DNA from: Acidobacteriota bacterium
GTDB taxonomy: Bacteria; Acidobacteriota; Terriglobia; Bryobacterales; Bryobacteraceae
DNA length: 32,582 bases
Direction: 5' to 3'
NCBI GenBank assembly: GCA_025354525.1
Contig: JANXMS010000196.1
Location: 1 to 32,582, forward strand
Shown: one piece after another, positions 7,198-15,364 of the stretch
Position numbering within the stretch: position 1 is the stretch's first letter
Layout: each line of letters starts with the position of its first letter
The notes under the pieces: model-generated
Database searches by the model: none
The model's input: the letters and a program-made list of their open reading frames with translations, nothing else
Told to the model about the DNA's origin: nothing
Made by a program: the position numbers and the translations under genes

Positions 7198-8100
7198 GAA
7201 TCCTTCGCTTTTGAGTTTAGCCGAAGCTCACGTCAGTTGAATGCGGGCCATCATTAGGTCGGCGGCGTTTGGGGACGACGGGGAGGCCGAGCTTTGCTAG
7301 GGTGACGAAGAGTCGCTCGACTCCGGGGAGGGGCGGGGCCATTTGAAAGGCCGTGCCGGCTACTCCTTCGGGGAAGATTCCGCGAGGACGGTCGAGGGTT
7401 TTCTCGTCCGTTAAGAGGGCTTGATCGGTGCGGGCGGTGAGGGCGGGGTTGGTTCCAGCGAAGGACACGGGGTAACAAGACAGGGCGTGGGCTACCCTTC
7501 GGCAGCAGCCAGTCGCCGGGGGAGTGGAGCGTCCAGGGACCGATTTTTGCGGAGGGCCAGTTGGCGGTGATTACCCAGCAGATGGGGGGATCGGGGAGAT
7601 TGTAGTGTCGCTCCAGTGCTACCGCTATCACGCCGCAGGGGTGGAGGATCCAGAGGCCGGGGCGCTCGTAATGATTCGGCGCCAGGACGAACGCGGGGCT
7701 GGAGGGGAGGAATTGTTCGGTGAATGTTTTGACGGAATAGCGGTTTTTTTTGCCAGATATGAGGGGTTAAGGCGAAGACTTGCCGCCAAGGGGTGGGATA
7801 GTGCTTCCCACTTCCCTGCCCTTCCAGATGGCCTTGCGGCCGGTGAGGGTGGTGATCCTGCCATTGATGGCGATGGCTTGGAAGCCGTAGATGGCGAGGG
7901 GGGCGAGGAGCGTGGCGGCGGTTCGGTACCAGGGGAAGAGAATCAGCGAGGGGATGATCGAGAAGAAGGCGGCTTGACGGTAGAGATGGTCGTTGATGAG
8001 CCAGAGGACGACGGGGAGCCAACTGGCAAGGAGGGAGGACGCCATGACGACTTGGAGGCCGGTGAAGGGGTTGATTTGGAATCGGTGGTGGGGGCTGAGT
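7198..8100 (-). pseudogene. Decayed GT2-acyltransferase copy A
   Basis: This segment copies the end of the carotenoid operon. From 8095 down to about 7795 it keeps the last about 90 codons of the GT2 glycosyltransferase ('INPFTGLQVVMASSLLASW', 'RKAIWKGREV'), but the TGA stop has become GGA. The acyltransferase follows, frameshifted several times ('SFAGTNPALTARTDQALL...FPEGVAGTAFQM'). It has the same 70-bp 3' deletion as copy B. The first two-thirds of the glycosyltransferase are absent. It is non-functional and gives the clearest evidence that the source was the 13.6-15.4 kb operon. Confidence 0.88.
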
Positions 8101-8114
8101 TGGAGTCACGGCGT

Positions 8115-8240
8115 CGAGAGACCGATACGTTCCCGACTTACCTTTTGTTTAACTTGGAGAAGGGCGCGGCGGGGGCGGGGGCGACAGGATTCCTGCCGGC
8201 GCAGTTCTCGGTGTTTGACTTGGATCCGCAGCGGCGCTGA
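8115..8240 (+). pseudogene. Possible DUF1501-like fragment
   Basis: The plus-strand frame ending at the TGA 8238-8240 reads 'TFPTYLLFNLEKGAAGAGA' and then 'TGFLPAQFSVFDLDPQ'. The pattern 'P-x-Y-hydrophobic...GxGxTGFLPAxxxxF' is reminiscent of the 'SGFLP-x-Y' segment of DUF1501 proteins. It is cut off upstream at the junction with the glycosyltransferase copy and has a stop downstream. The assignment is weak. Confidence 0.3.
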
Positions 8241-8301
8241 AGGGGATTTATCGGGTATTGCGGGGGGGATCGTGGTTTGACAAGCCGGATTTTCTGACGT
8301 G

Positions 8302-8362
8302 CGCGCACCGGAGTTGGGCTCGTTCGGGTGAGCGGAGCCCGAACATTGGGTTGAGGTGCGCG
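8302..8362. other. Nested inverted repeats upstream of the histidine kinase
   Basis: An 8-bp outer stem, CGCGCACC (8302-8309) with GGTGCGCG (8355-8362), encloses a 7-bp inner stem, GTTCGGG (8322-8328) with CCCGAAC (8338-8344). The alternative GGGCTC (8316-8321) with GAGCCC (8335-8340) uses overlapping bases and excludes the inner stem. There is no T-run, so it is not an obvious terminator. It lies about 136 bp upstream of the chosen kinase start. Confidence 0.45.
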
Positions 8363-8497
8363 AAGGGGAAGGGGAAATGATAAGCTGTCAATCGACGCGC
8401 GGCGAGATTCGCGGTGCTGTCCCCCGATGTCGTCGATATCGGACAGTTTCATATCCCGGATGGGCTTTGTGGACGCGACACCGTAAGAGGGGAGCCT

Positions 8498-11400
8498 TTG
8501 ATTACTTCGTTTCTATCCCGCGTGAAATCGATTGGACCGCGGCGATGCTTTTTGGCGCTTGGATTGGGCTTGGCCGGCCTTGTGGTGAACTATTGGCCAT
8601 ACAGCTTACTGGGCCAGGCCGAGTTTCAATTCGGCGGCATTTTCTACCTGCTGCTAGTGCTGGCTGAGGGACGGGGAACAGCGGTTATTGCCGCGGCCAT
8701 TTCGACTTCGAGGACGATCGCGGTGTTCGGCCATCCGATGTATTTCCTGGTGAGTTGCGGCGAGGCACTGGCGGTACATCGTCTGGTGCGGCGAGGAGTG
8801 TCGCCGCTGGTGGCGGTTGCGGCTTATTGGGTTTTTGCCGGCGCGGCGGTGATGGGGCCGTACTTGTATACGGTCCGCGGCACGGGTTGGGAACAAATCG
8901 CATTCCTCGCCGGGAAGAATCTGATCAATGGCGTCATCAACATTCTGGTCGCGAGCCTTCTGTTGCAATTCCGGCCTATACGTCGATTGCTGAGCGGGCC
9001 GGATCCGGCGCGCGTCGGACGGATTCCCTTTCAGGTTCAGCTCGCTGAGGCGATGGCGTCCATGGCGGTGTTGCCGATCCTATTCATGAATTTTCATGCA
9101 GGGCAGACATTCGGGCGGCGAGTGAGCGAAACCGCCGGCCGACAACTGGAAGAGGCCGCCCGCGGCGCGGGAGATACGGTGGAGGCGTACCTGGAAAAAC
9201 ATGTGAGAGCGATCGAGGTGCTGGCAAGAAACAGCGAAGGAGCCGGCGCATTCTCCGGCCCGGCTCTACAGGGGGCGCTCGCTCGCGCGCACGCGAGCTA
9301 TCCCAGTTTCCGGACTCTATTGGGAACTAACGCCGGCGGCGAAGTGATTGCGACGCAACCAAGGGTGACCTCGGATGGCCGCGACGCGCTGTCGTTTGGT
9401 CGCAACGTCAGCGACCGGGCCTATTTTGTCGAAGCGCGAAAGACAAGCGACACCTATGTCTCCGATGCGTTCCGGGGACGTTCGATGGGGACAGATCCGA
9501 TCATCGCCATCAGCGCGGCGGTGCGGAATGAACGACGGGAATTTCTGGGGATTGTGGAAGGATCGCTCAACCTGAACTCGCTGGAAAAGTCTTCCGGCAA
9601 CATATCGGGAATGGATGACGGTCGGCTGGTGATTTTAGACCGGCAAAACCGTGTGGTCTACGCCAGCCCGAATTCGGGACATGCGTTATTGGACTCGCTG
9701 GCTGGAACCGAGCTGACGAGCGCGGCAGCCGGGGAAGCGGGCCGGATCTTTTCGTTCGGAGAGAATGCAGCAAACGTGGGAACGCGGGCAAAACTGGTTA
9801 AACTCGCATGGGTGGTTATTGTATGGCGGCCGCGCGTCAGCATCGAGCGCGAGGTTCGGGCGTATTACGCGACGTCGGCGGGCTGGCTGATTTTCGGGGT
9901 GGTGGGCGCGTGGGTACTGGCGCATCTGGTGGCCAAGCGGGTGACGGACCCGGTGGGAGAACTGGTGAAGCGGATCGTCCAGCAGGGTCTCGCGTCCGGG
10001 CGGCAAGCGGGTCAGAGAAAAGCCAGGGAGGACGAGCCGGCCGAACTGGCCACACTTGACAGCGAGTTCACGGGGCTATCGGAGCGTCTGCGGGCCTCGC
10101 ATGAAGAGCTGCAAACTGTGATGGACGGGCTGGACGCAAAGGTCAGGGATCGAACGGCGCGGGCCGAGGAAGCCAGCCTCGCCAAGAGCCAGTTCCTGGC
10201 GGCGATGAGCCATGAGATCCGGACGCCGATGAACGGGGTTATCGGCATGACGGAAGCGCTGTTGGAGACCGAGTTAACGGCGGAGCAGTATGATCTGGCC
10301 GAAACGGCCAAGGCGTCGGCGGCGGCGCTGCTGACGTTGATCAACGATATTCTCGACTTTTCGAAGATAGAGGCGGGGCGGATGGAGATCGAGTCGATCG
10401 TGTTCGAGCCTCGGGTCGTGGTTGAAGAAGCGTTGCTGGTGCTGGCCGGGGCGGCGCATCAGAAGGGTCTGGAACTGAACTGCCTTTTCGCGCCGGGCCT
10501 GCCGTGGGCGGCGGTGGGAGATCCGTCGCGAATTCGGCAGATACTCCTGAATCTGCTGGGGAACGCGGTGAAGTTCACGGAGCGGGGAGAAGTGGTGGTC
10601 CGCGTCCGGCGGTGGGAGGAAGGCTTGCATTTTGAAGTCCACGATACCGGAGCTGGCATCGAGTCCGAAGCGATTGACCGGGTATTTGAACCGTTCACGC
10701 AAGCTGATACTTCCACCACGCGCCGTTATGGGGGGACCGGATTAGGACTGGCCATTTCCAGACTGCTGGCGGAACAAATGGGCGGCATGATTGGCGTTGT
10801 AAGCGAAATCGGGAACGGATCGACCTTTACTTTCACGGTTGCGGCGGAGGCGAAACCACATGAGGATGTCGACTTCGATCCGGCCCTGAGCGGCTTGCGG
10901 GTGCGATTGGCGGCGGGCTTCGAAACGACGCGAGAGAGTCTGACCAATCATTTATTGGCTCTTGGCGCGAGGCCCTGTTCCGAGCCGCCCTATGATGTCG
11001 CCATTGTGAATCAAGGGGCCCTCACGGCGGAATTCGGCGATTTGCCGACGATATTGCTGATAACGTCGTCGGAACCGGCGAGCGCTGAGACGCTTCGCAA
11101 GCCCGTGCGATTGCACGATCTTCAGAACGCCTTGCGGCGAGCTGTCACCCCAGGTGCCCCGCGGGCGTCAGCAAGGCGCGGCCAGCCGCTCGGTATCAGC
11201 TCGCCGGACTTTAGCGGCGCTCACGTATTGTTGGTTGAGGACAATGCGGTCAACCGGAAGGTGGCCAAGCGGCTGCTGGAAAAATGGGCGTGCCGGGTAA
11301 CCGTTGCCGAAGATGGATTGGAGGCGGTGGAAGCGGCAAAACTTAACAGGTTCGATCTGATTCTGATGGACTGTCATATGCCTCGGCTGGACGGCTTCGG

Positions 11401-11602
11401 CGCGACCCGTCAAATCCGGTCAAACGAGTCGGGCCGAACGCGCACCCCGATCATTGCGGTGACCGCCTTGGCGGCGCTGAGCGACCGCGCGGAATGCCTC
11501 GCCGCCGGGATGGACGATTACGTCACCAAGCCGATCAGCCATGAACAGTTGAGCGAGGCGCTCGCGCGATGGATGAGGGCGTCACCGGGCGAACCGTCGT
11601 GA
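8498..11602 (+). CDS. Hybrid sensor histidine kinase/response regulator
   Basis: This 1034-residue membrane kinase begins with several hydrophobic segments (residues about 10-175). A further segment leads into a periplasmic dCache-type sensor ('YPSFRTLLGTNAGGEVIA', 'DRAYFVEARKT', about 205-460). After another membrane segment come HAMP ('RVTDPVGELVKRI'), a coiled coil, HisKA with the phosphoacceptor H572 in 'AAMSHEIRTPMNGVIGM', HATPase_c (N-box 'LLNLLGNAVKFTERG', G boxes 'DTGAGIE' and 'GGTGLGLAI'), a degenerate linker, and a receiver domain with D958 in 'LILMDCHMPRLDG' and 'KPIS'. I chose TTG 8498 because AAGAGGGGAG lies just upstream; a GTG at 8414 is in frame but lacks a good ribosome-binding site. 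No dedicated regulator gene is adjacent, so the output is unknown. Confidence 0.92.
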   Translation: MITSFLSRVKSIGPRRCFLALGLGLAGLVVNYWPYSLLGQAEFQFGGIFYLLLVLAEGRGTAVIAAAISTSRTIAVFGHPMYFLVSCGEALAVHRLVRRGVSPLVAVAAYWVFAGAAVMGPYLYTVRGTGWEQIAFLAGKNLINGVINILVASLLLQFRPIRRLLSGPDPARVGRIPFQVQLAEAMASMAVLPILFMNFHAGQTFGRRVSETAGRQLEEAARGAGDTVEAYLEKHVRAIEVLARNSEGAGAFSGPALQGALARAHASYPSFRTLLGTNAGGEVIATQPRVTSDGRDALSFGRNVSDRAYFVEARKTSDTYVSDAFRGRSMGTDPIIAISAAVRNERREFLGIVEGSLNLNSLEKSSGNISGMDDGRLVILDRQNRVVYASPNSGHALLDSLAGTELTSAAAGEAGRIFSFGENAANVGTRAKLVKLAWVVIVWRPRVSIEREVRAYYATSAGWLIFGVVGAWVLAHLVAKRVTDPVGELVKRIVQQGLASGRQAGQRKAREDEPAELATLDSEFTGLSERLRASHEELQTVMDGLDAKVRDRTARAEEASLAKSQFLAAMSHEIRTPMNGVIGMTEALLETELTAEQYDLAETAKASAAALLTLINDILDFSKIEAGRMEIESIVFEPRVVVEEALLVLAGAAHQKGLELNCLFAPGLPWAAVGDPSRIRQILLNLLGNAVKFTERGEVVVRVRRWEEGLHFEVHDTGAGIESEAIDRVFEPFTQADTSTTRRYGGTGLGLAISRLLAEQMGGMIGVVSEIGNGSTFTFTVAAEAKPHEDVDFDPALSGLRVRLAAGFETTRESLTNHLLALGARPCSEPPYDVAIVNQGALTAEFGDLPTILLITSSEPASAETLRKPVRLHDLQNALRRAVTPGAPRASARRGQPLGISSPDFSGAHVLLVEDNAVNRKVAKRLLEKWACRVTVAEDGLEAVEAAKLNRFDLILMDCHMPRLDGFGATRQIRSNESGRTRTPIIAVTALAALSDRAECLAAGMDDYVTKPISHEQLSEALARWMRASPGEPS

Positions 11603-11929
11603 GATGCCATCAACCAGGATCGATTGAGTAATCCGCGGGGAGCGGGGCGGGCGGCTTCAAAGTGCATTCCGGTGAAGTGTTCGCCGAGATCGTCGCCTGT
11701 GATGTGATCGGTGGGGGCGTTTCCGCGGTCGGGGCGGAGCGTCATGCAGGCGAGCGGGAGCAGACGGAGAGGGTGAGCGTGCCGTCATAGTTGGTGAAGA
11801 GGGCGGCGTGGAAGGGGTGCTCGGCGCAGAGGAGAATCTCGCTGAAGGAGCTTCGCGGGCGGTCTGTTGCAGGGAGTAGGAGTTCCATGGGACCAGTGTG
11901 TGGGATCGGGTTGGGCCATGATAGGGCGG
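11603..11929. other. Intergenic remains downstream of the kinase
   Basis: No supported gene was found. On the minus strand, 'EILLCAEHPFHAALFTNYDGTLTLSV' (about 11760-11840) and 'DHITGDDLGEHFTGMHFEAARPAPRG' (about 11640-11715) look protein-like but lie in different frames and end in stops. They resemble remnants of an unidentified gene. The minus-strand frame covering 11518-11745 overlaps the kinase 3' end and is not accepted as a gene. Confidence 0.4.
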
Positions 11930-12338
11930 GCCGGCGCTGATCGCCTTGTGCAGCGTGTTCGCCAGCACCCCCAACTCCTGGGCCATTTGCGGCACGCTTC
12001 GCCCGATCACTCCCCCTTTCAGCACCGACGCCGAACTATGCCGCTGTTTCGCCTTGTAAAAACCGCTTCGCTCCCCGCTCCCGGTACAGCGTCACAGACC
12101 GCTTCACCGTGATCATCGGCACCCCAAACGTTTTCACAATCTCCTTCGGTTTCACCGTTCCGCCGTCGATCATCTGGCTCGCGAACATCCGGAAACTCCG
12201 CACGTCCGCTTCGTCGTGATGGAACACCGGGAGGTGCCCGTGGATGTACCATACCGTGCGCGCCTTCTTCCGCACCACGATCCGGCTATTGATCTCCGTA
12301 GCACCGGCGGGGAATATCGGCAGTTGCAGTTGCGGCAT
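11930..12338 (-). pseudogene. Truncated transposase remnant with helix-turn-helix
   Basis: The first open piece (12338-12036) reads 'MPQLQLPIFPAGATEINS', 'LPVFHHDEADVRSFRMF', 'VKPKEIVKTFGVPMITVKRSVTLYRERG'. This is the N-terminal part of a transposase family with a helix-turn-helix that scans for a target ('GVPxxTVKRxVxLYREGG'). A stop follows at 12036. A second piece in another frame (12025-11930) continues 'GVIGRSVPQMAQELGVLANTLHKAISAG', a second helix-turn-helix. The DDE catalytic half is absent. It is a frameshifted, C-terminally deleted insertion-sequence remnant. Confidence 0.7.
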
Positions 12339-12462
12339 CCTTCTCTTTTTTACCGCTTCTCCAACTCGGCCTTCAACTAGATTTTCGCCTCATTCCGTTT
12401 TCCTCAACCCCCGCAATTCACTGGGCGACATCAGGAGGTCTGAGGCTTGTATCGGAGAGGCC

Positions 12463-12498
12463 GTTCCCGCTATTGCTATCCTGGGTGTTCACGGAAAC
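12463..12498. repeat. Left copy of 36-bp direct repeat
   Basis: It matches 13466-13501 at 32 of 36 positions, including an exact 15-bp core GGTGTTCACGGAAAC. The two copies face the same way, about 1 kb apart, and bracket the MntA/HEPN pair. Confidence 0.75.
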
Positions 12499-12605
12499 AA
12501 GCGACGTATTCCGGAGGAATTCCAGGTTGGACCGGGACCCGCGCTAACCGCTAAAGAAGTTCTGACAGTTCACGGTCAAGCCGGAAAGCATATGAGGAGC
12601 ACCCG

Positions 12606-12929
12606 ATGGGTCAAGAGGAAGCGATCCAGGAAATTGCGCGGCGGCTGGTAGAGTTTTACCAACCCGTGAAGATCTATCTGTTTGGCTCGGTGGCGCGCGG
12701 CGATGACGGACCCGATAGCGATCTGGATTTCTGCGTGGTCATGCCTGACGATACCCCGCCGGAGAAATTCCGGCCGGGAGCTTCGCGGCCGGCGCTTCGC
12801 GGCATTTCCACCGCGGCGGATGTGGTGCCCTGGAGACAAACGGATTTCGAACAGAGGGCGGCGTGGGTAAAGGCCTCACTACCGGCGACCGTTGTCCGCG
12901 AAGGCCGGGTTCTTTATGAATCCGAATGA
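12606..12929 (+). CDS. mntA: MntA-like minimal nucleotidyltransferase antitoxin
   Basis: This 107-residue protein has the minimal nucleotidyltransferase signature GSx10DxD: G27-S28 in 'YLFGSVARGDDGPDSDLDF' with D39 and D41. In characterised MntA/HepT systems this enzyme adds AMP groups to the HEPN ribonuclease and so neutralises it. The first two metal-binding aspartates and the GS pair are intact; a third acidic residue could be D73 in 'AADVVPW'. A GAGGAGC ribosome-binding site precedes ATG 12606. The 3' end overlaps the HEPN gene by 14 nt. Confidence 0.88.
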   Translation: MGQEEAIQEIARRLVEFYQPVKIYLFGSVARGDDGPDSDLDFCVVMPDDTPPEKFRPGASRPALRGISTAADVVPWRQTDFEQRAAWVKASLPATVVREGRVLYESE

Positions 12930-13368
12930 ACTCCTTGCTCGTGAGACCCGCGCTTGGCTTGCAAAAGCCTTTGATGATCTGGAATCCGCCCGGGTACTGG
13001 CGAATGCGGGCCTGGAAGGGACTGCGCTTTACCATTGCCAGCAATCCGCGGAGAAGAGTTTGAAGGCGTTCCTGACATGGCACAACCAGCCGTTCCGAAA
13101 GACCCACAATTTGAAGGAACTGGGGGAACCTTGCTATCGGATTGATCCAGCGCTCGAGGAGACGGCGTCGGACGCGCATGCCCTGACGGACTATGCCTGG
13201 AAGTTGCGCTATCCAGGTGAACTTTATGTGGTGGAAGAGGGCGAATTGGAAGCGATGATGGCCTTGGCCGCGAATGTCTTGAGAGAAATCCAATCCCGCC
13301 TTCCGGCTGAAGCGCGGCTGGAGACGAGGGCTTGCAAGGGCGAATACCGCACGAGCGGACGGAGATAA
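12916..13368 (+). CDS. HEPN-domain protein, HepT-like partner of MntA
   Basis: This 150-residue alpha-helical protein matches the HEPN family (PF05168): 'ETRAWLAKAFDDLESARVL', 'ALYHCQQSAEKSLKAFLTWH', 'PFRKTHNLKELG' and 'ALTDYAWKLRYPGE'. HEPN toxins are RNases with an R-x4-6-H motif. Here the conserved segment reads R61-K-T-H64, the form common in PF05168 proteins, so nuclease activity is not certain. A Cys/Arg-containing C-terminal tail of about 20 residues looks unconserved. The ATG at 12916, inside the MntA 3' end, was chosen over an upstream ATG at 12892 because it gives the usual N-terminus. The overlap indicates translational coupling. Confidence 0.87.
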   Translation: MNPNELLARETRAWLAKAFDDLESARVLANAGLEGTALYHCQQSAEKSLKAFLTWHNQPFRKTHNLKELGEPCYRIDPALEETASDAHALTDYAWKLRYPGELYVVEEGELEAMMALAANVLREIQSRLPAEARLETRACKGEYRTSGRR

Positions 13369-13465
13369 ACCCCAGGTCGAAAATTCGTGCGTGAACTGCG
13401 TACCGAAGCCGTAACCGGGCCGCGACCGTTAAGGCCGGTTCGGGAGCGGGTATGCAATTAGTTCA

Positions 13466-13501
13466 GTTCCCGGTATTGCTATTCCAGGTGTTCACGGAAA
13501 C
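13466..13501. repeat. Right copy of 36-bp direct repeat
   Basis: Partner of 12463-12498 (four mismatches). It lies about 100 bp downstream of the HEPN gene and 34 bp before the antitoxin start fragment. Confidence 0.75.
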
Positions 13502-13534
13502 TGGTCAAGCTACAAGGGCTAACCATTCGCCTAG

Positions 13535-13564
13535 TCTGATGGAATATTTTACGACGTTGGTCAT
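13535..13564 (-). pseudogene. First ten codons of an AbrB-type antitoxin
   Basis: The minus strand reads MTNVVKYSIR, against MTNVVRNSIR at the start of the intact antitoxin (7185). The match includes the GAACGCCC leader and stops abruptly at 13535. It lies directly downstream of the intact acyltransferase and shows that an antitoxin gene once sat there too. Confidence 0.7.
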
Positions 13565-13574
13565 GGGCGTTCTG

Positions 13575-14303
13575 TTAATGATCCCTTGCTTCTGTGGTTA
13601 GCCGGAGAGTGCGGATGCGGGCCATGATCAGGTCGGCGGCGTTGGGAGCGGATTGAAGCTCGGCGGGAGAAATGGCGGGGCCGAAGCGGACGACTAGACG
13701 GTCGGTTTCGTGCATTCCGCAGGGGACGACAGGGAGGCCGAGTTTAGCTAGGGTGACGAAGAGGCGCTCGACTCGGGGGAGGGGCGGGGCCATTTGAAAG
13801 GCCGTGCCGGCTACTCCTTCGGGGAAGATTCCGAGGGGACGGTCGAGGGTTTTCGCGTCCTTCAAGAGGGTTCGGTAGGTGCGGGCGGTGAGGGCGGGGT
13901 TGGTGCCGGCGAAGGAGACGGGGTAGCAGTGCAGGGCATGGGCGACTCTGGGGAGGAGCCAGTCGCCGGGGGAGGGGAGCTCCCAGGGGCCGATTTTCAG
14001 GGGGGGCCAGTTGGCGGTGACGACCCAACGGATCGGCGGGTCGGGGAGGTTGTAGTGACGTTGCAGAGCTACTGTTATGACGCTGCAGGGGTGGAGGATC
14101 CAGAGGCCGGGGCGTTGGTAGTGGTTTGGCGCTAGGACGAACGCGGGGCTGGGGGGGAGGTTTTCGAGACCTTCGATTTGGGGGATGGGCTCCAGGCAAG
14201 GGAGGGATTGCTCGGTGAATGTTTTGACGGAATAGCGGGTTTTTTGCCAGATATGAGGGGTTAAGGCGAAGACTTGCCGCCAGGGGGTGGGATATTGCTT
14301 CAC
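13575..14303 (-). CDS. PlsC-like acyltransferase, last gene of carotenoid operon
   Basis: This 242-residue protein starts at GTG 14303, which overlaps the glycosyltransferase stop (GTGA). It has a lysophospholipid-acyltransferase layout: 'PAFVLAPNHYQRPG' (block I, H61), 'LKDAKTLDRPLGIFPEGVAG' (block III, F160-PEG) and 'VTLAKLGLPVVPCGM' (block IV). Block I normally reads NHx4D; here the Asp position is Gly66, so the catalytic dyad is atypical. From position in the operon I infer that it acylates the sugar of a carotenoid glycoside, analogous in role to the last step of staphyloxanthin synthesis. Three partial copies (C, B, A) lie at 5122, 6028 and 7198. Confidence 0.8.
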   Translation of the reverse strand: MKQYPTPWRQVFALTPHIWQKTRYSVKTFTEQSLPCLEPIPQIEGLENLPPSPAFVLAPNHYQRPGLWILHPCSVITVALQRHYNLPDPPIRWVVTANWPPLKIGPWELPSPGDWLLPRVAHALHCYPVSFAGTNPALTARTYRTLLKDAKTLDRPLGIFPEGVAGTAFQMAPPLPRVERLFVTLAKLGLPVVPCGMHETDRLVVRFGPAISPAELQSAPNAADLIMARIRTLRLTTEARDH

Positions 14304-15364
14304 ACTTCCCTGCCCTTCCAGATGGCCTTGCGGCCAGTGAGGGTGGTGATCATTCCATTGATGGCGATGGCTTGGAAACCATAGATGGCTAGGGGGGCTA
14401 GGAGGGTGGCGGCACTTCGATACCAGGGGAAGAGGATGACCGAGGGGATGATGGCGAAAAGGGCGGCTTGGCGGTAGAGATGGTCGTTGATGAGCCAGAG
14501 GATGACGGGGAGCCAACTGGCGAGGAGGGTGGACGCCATGACAACTTGGAGGCCGGTGAAGGGGTTGATTTGGAGGAAGCGGAACGAGTTCTTTTGAAAG
14601 CCTCGCCAGATGGCTTGGAAGCCGTCGTACATGCGGACGTTGCCCATGTGTTCGGCGCGGGTGACGCGGGTGGCTATGCCCTTTTCGGCGGCGAGTTTGG
14701 CTAGGGCTACATCTTCAATGACGGATTGGGCGACGGCGGCGTGGCCGCCTAGGCGTTGATAGGCTTCGCGTTTTACTAAGAGGCATTGGCCGTTGGCGAG
14801 CCACTGGGTGGGGCGGCGGTGGTTGACGGCGCTGGCGTTGACGCCGGTGAAGTAGAGAGCGAAGGCGTAGGGGAGGAGGACTTTTTCGGCGAGGGTTTCG
14901 CAGTGCTGATGGAGAAAGACGCTGACCATTTGGAGTTCGTGGTCTTCGGCGTATTCGATGAGGCAGGGGGCAAAGACGCGGGCGTACCAGGTGTCGGCGT
15001 CGATGAAGAGGAGCCAGTCTGTCGAGGCTTCGTTGGCACCGGCCATGCAGGCGTTGGGTTTGCCTAGGTGACCTTCCGGGAGGGGCGGAGCAGAGAGGAC
15101 ACGGGCTCCGGCTTCGGCGGCGATTTTGGCTGTTTCGTCAGTCGAGGCGTCGTCAACGACGATAACGGATTCGGGGGGGAAGCCGGAGATGGCGCGGGCA
15201 ATGTTGGCGGCTTCATTGCGGGCGGGGATGATGACGGTGACGGAGGGGAAGTCGAGGCCGATGACGTAGGGAAGCTTCGGGAGACGGGTGTAGTTGTACC
15301 AGGCCTTGCGGAGGAAGAGGACGATGCCGATGGCGGTGACGATGGCCGCGTAGAAAGAGGTCAT
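14300..15364 (-). CDS. GT2 family glycosyltransferase (CrtQ-like), carotenoid operon
   Basis: This 354-residue protein has an N-terminal membrane anchor (residues 5-22), a GT-A domain with 'VTVIIPARNEAANI' (43-56), 'VIVVDDASTDET' (67-78), the metal-binding 'FIDADTW' (D122, D124) and the catalytic-loop 'SVIEDVALA' (E217-D218). Three or four C-terminal membrane segments follow ('ASTLLASWLPVILWLI', 'ALFAIIPSVILFPWY', 'LLAPLAIYGFQAIAI'). This architecture matches CrtQ-type glycosyltransferases, which transfer glucose from UDP-glucose onto carotenoid hydroxyl or carboxyl groups at the membrane. The ATG at 15364 overlaps the preceding stop (ATGA). The open frame extends to 15559 but only as a shadow of the upstream gene. 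The acceptor is inferred from the operon. Confidence 0.87.
   Translation of the reverse strand: MTSFYAAIVTAIGIVLFLRKAWYNYTRLPKLPYVIGLDFPSVTVIIPARNEAANIARAISGFPPESVIVVDDASTDETAKIAAEAGARVLSAPPLPEGHLGKPNACMAGANEASTDWLLFIDADTWYARVFAPCLIEYAEDHELQMVSVFLHQHCETLAEKVLLPYAFALYFTGVNASAVNHRRPTQWLANGQCLLVKREAYQRLGGHAAVAQSVIEDVALAKLAAEKGIATRVTRAEHMGNVRMYDGFQAIWRGFQKNSFRFLQINPFTGLQVVMASTLLASWLPVILWLINDHLYRQAALFAIIPSVILFPWYRSAATLLAPLAIYGFQAIAINGMITTLTGRKAIWKGREV

Noticed and set aside
7524-8240. 238-codon plus-strand frame
   Set aside because: Most of it is antisense to the decayed GT2/acyltransferase copy A. Only the last ~40 codons look independently protein-like and are listed as a weak DUF1501 fragment.
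13411-13440. AACCGGGCC / GGCCGGTT imperfect palindrome after the HEPN gene
   Set aside because: Short, imperfect and without a T-run; not convincing as a terminator.
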